From assembly GCF_900184265.1 (NCBI RefSeq), contig NZ_FXXA01000002.1:2838539-2902538 (forward strand): a stretch of 64,000 nucleotides of DNA. Reading direction: 5' to 3'. Position 1 is the first letter of the stretch. Every line of letters starts with the position of its first letter. The notes beneath the pieces were generated by a model. The model made no database searches. It was not told where the DNA came from and worked only from the letters and a program-made list of their open reading frames with translations. Shown in pieces: positions 63,660 to 64,000 of this stretch. Position numbers and translations under genes: made by a program. The DNA is from Eggerthella timonensis. Lineage in GTDB: Bacteria > Actinomycetota > Coriobacteriia > Coriobacteriales > Eggerthellaceae.

Positions 63660-64000
63660 ATGGAAACAGGTTGCGAGGCTCTGGGAGCGGGAATGCCCCT
63701 GAGCGATCGCCCGCTTGCTGCAGCAACCGGGCGAAGACCGCGCGTCGACGGAGAGTGCGATGGCGCGCATCCCCTCGACGCCGTGGCGCTCGAGGGGGCC
63801 ATGGAGCGCTGGGGCGACACTGTGCTGCGCTTGGCGACGAGCCGCATGGGCAGCGTCGCCGACGCCGAGGACGTGTTCCAAACCGTGTTCATGCGGCTGC
63901 TGCAATCGAAGGACCGGTTCGTCGACGACGAGCATCTGAAGGCGTGGCTGTTGCGCGTGACGGTCAACTGCTGCAACGATGCGCACCGCAGCCCTTGGAA
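63660..64000 (+). CDS. RNA polymerase ECF-type sigma factor, N-terminal part (cut by window edge)
   Basis: The frame runs from ATG 63660 (AAAGGAGATGGGAT upstream) to the window end, at least 113 residues. After about 50 polar residues it has an RpoE-type region 2: LRLATSRMGSVADAEDVFQTVFMRLL then HLKAWLLRVTVNCCNDAHRSPW. ECF sigma factors redirect RNA polymerase to a small stress or surface regulon. Region 4 and any anti-sigma gene lie beyond the window. Confidence 0.85.
   Translation, partial: METGCEALGAGMPLSDRPLAAATGRRPRVDGECDGAHPLDAVALEGAMERWGDTVLRLATSRMGSVADAEDVFQTVFMRLLQSKDRFVDDEHLKAWLLRVTVNCCNDAHRSPW

Overview
The window is about 64 kb of GC-rich DNA. High GC content, intergenic long hairpin repeats, a Tat/lipoprotein flavin reductase, small LuxR and PadR regulators, and the codon style of the housekeeping genes point to an actinobacterium of class Coriobacteriia, family Eggerthellaceae, probably Eggerthella or a close relative. 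That placement is inferred from gene content and style; no database was searched.

Layout. 1-8 kb: the 5' end of serA, an exported FMN/FAD reductase, and a tight ilvD-ilvB-ilvN-ilvC operon (minus strand) behind a leucine-type T-box leader. 8-15 kb: a membrane-anchored EEP-family phosphoesterase, a C39-like surface protein without its catalytic residues, an XRE/membrane-protein pair, a YycJ-like metallo-hydrolase, an orphan EIIC-like transporter and purine nucleoside phosphorylase. 15-20 kb: prmC-prfA, trxB and an msrA-msrB fusion. 20-31 kb: divergent MATE/MerR genes with a textbook 19-bp-spacer promoter, a solute-binding lipoprotein overlapping a c-di-GMP (GGDEF-like/EAL) receptor, trxA, patatin, an ion channel, a YbjQ protein and a CPA-type antiporter. 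31-37 kb: a membrane LuxR protein, a PadR/DUF2812 pair, thrS and a zinc-ribbon membrane protein.

37.1-48.9 kb is the most distinctive part: a surface-polysaccharide operon (minus strand) that starts with a LoaP/NusG-like antiterminator behind a large terminator-like hairpin. It continues with an initiating sugar-phosphate transferase, LicD, a GpsA-TagD fusion (a one-protein route to CDP-glycerol), a Stealth phosphotransferase, a pyruvyl-transferase family protein, Wzy, Wzx, broken or shuffled FrhB-like genes, a ferredoxin and an acyltransferase. Two long poly-G tracts (G12 inside an FrhB gene, G10 between loaP and the initiating transferase) place reading frames out of register by one base. 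This is the signature of slipped-strand phase variation. The cluster has no recognisable ordinary glycosyltransferase after the first sugar, so the polymer may be assembled largely by phosphodiester chemistry.

49-64 kb: two tandem paralogous genes of unknown function, then valS, clpX, clpP, tig, small membrane proteins, tRNA-Leu, sstT, a DUF4230 protein, an NYN-LOTUS RNA-binding protein, tRNA-His, tRNA-Lys and the start of an ECF sigma factor. Scattered between genes are at least five long inverted-repeat elements, in which arms of 23-43 bp flank a core of 23-130 bp. Two families occur twice each in this window.
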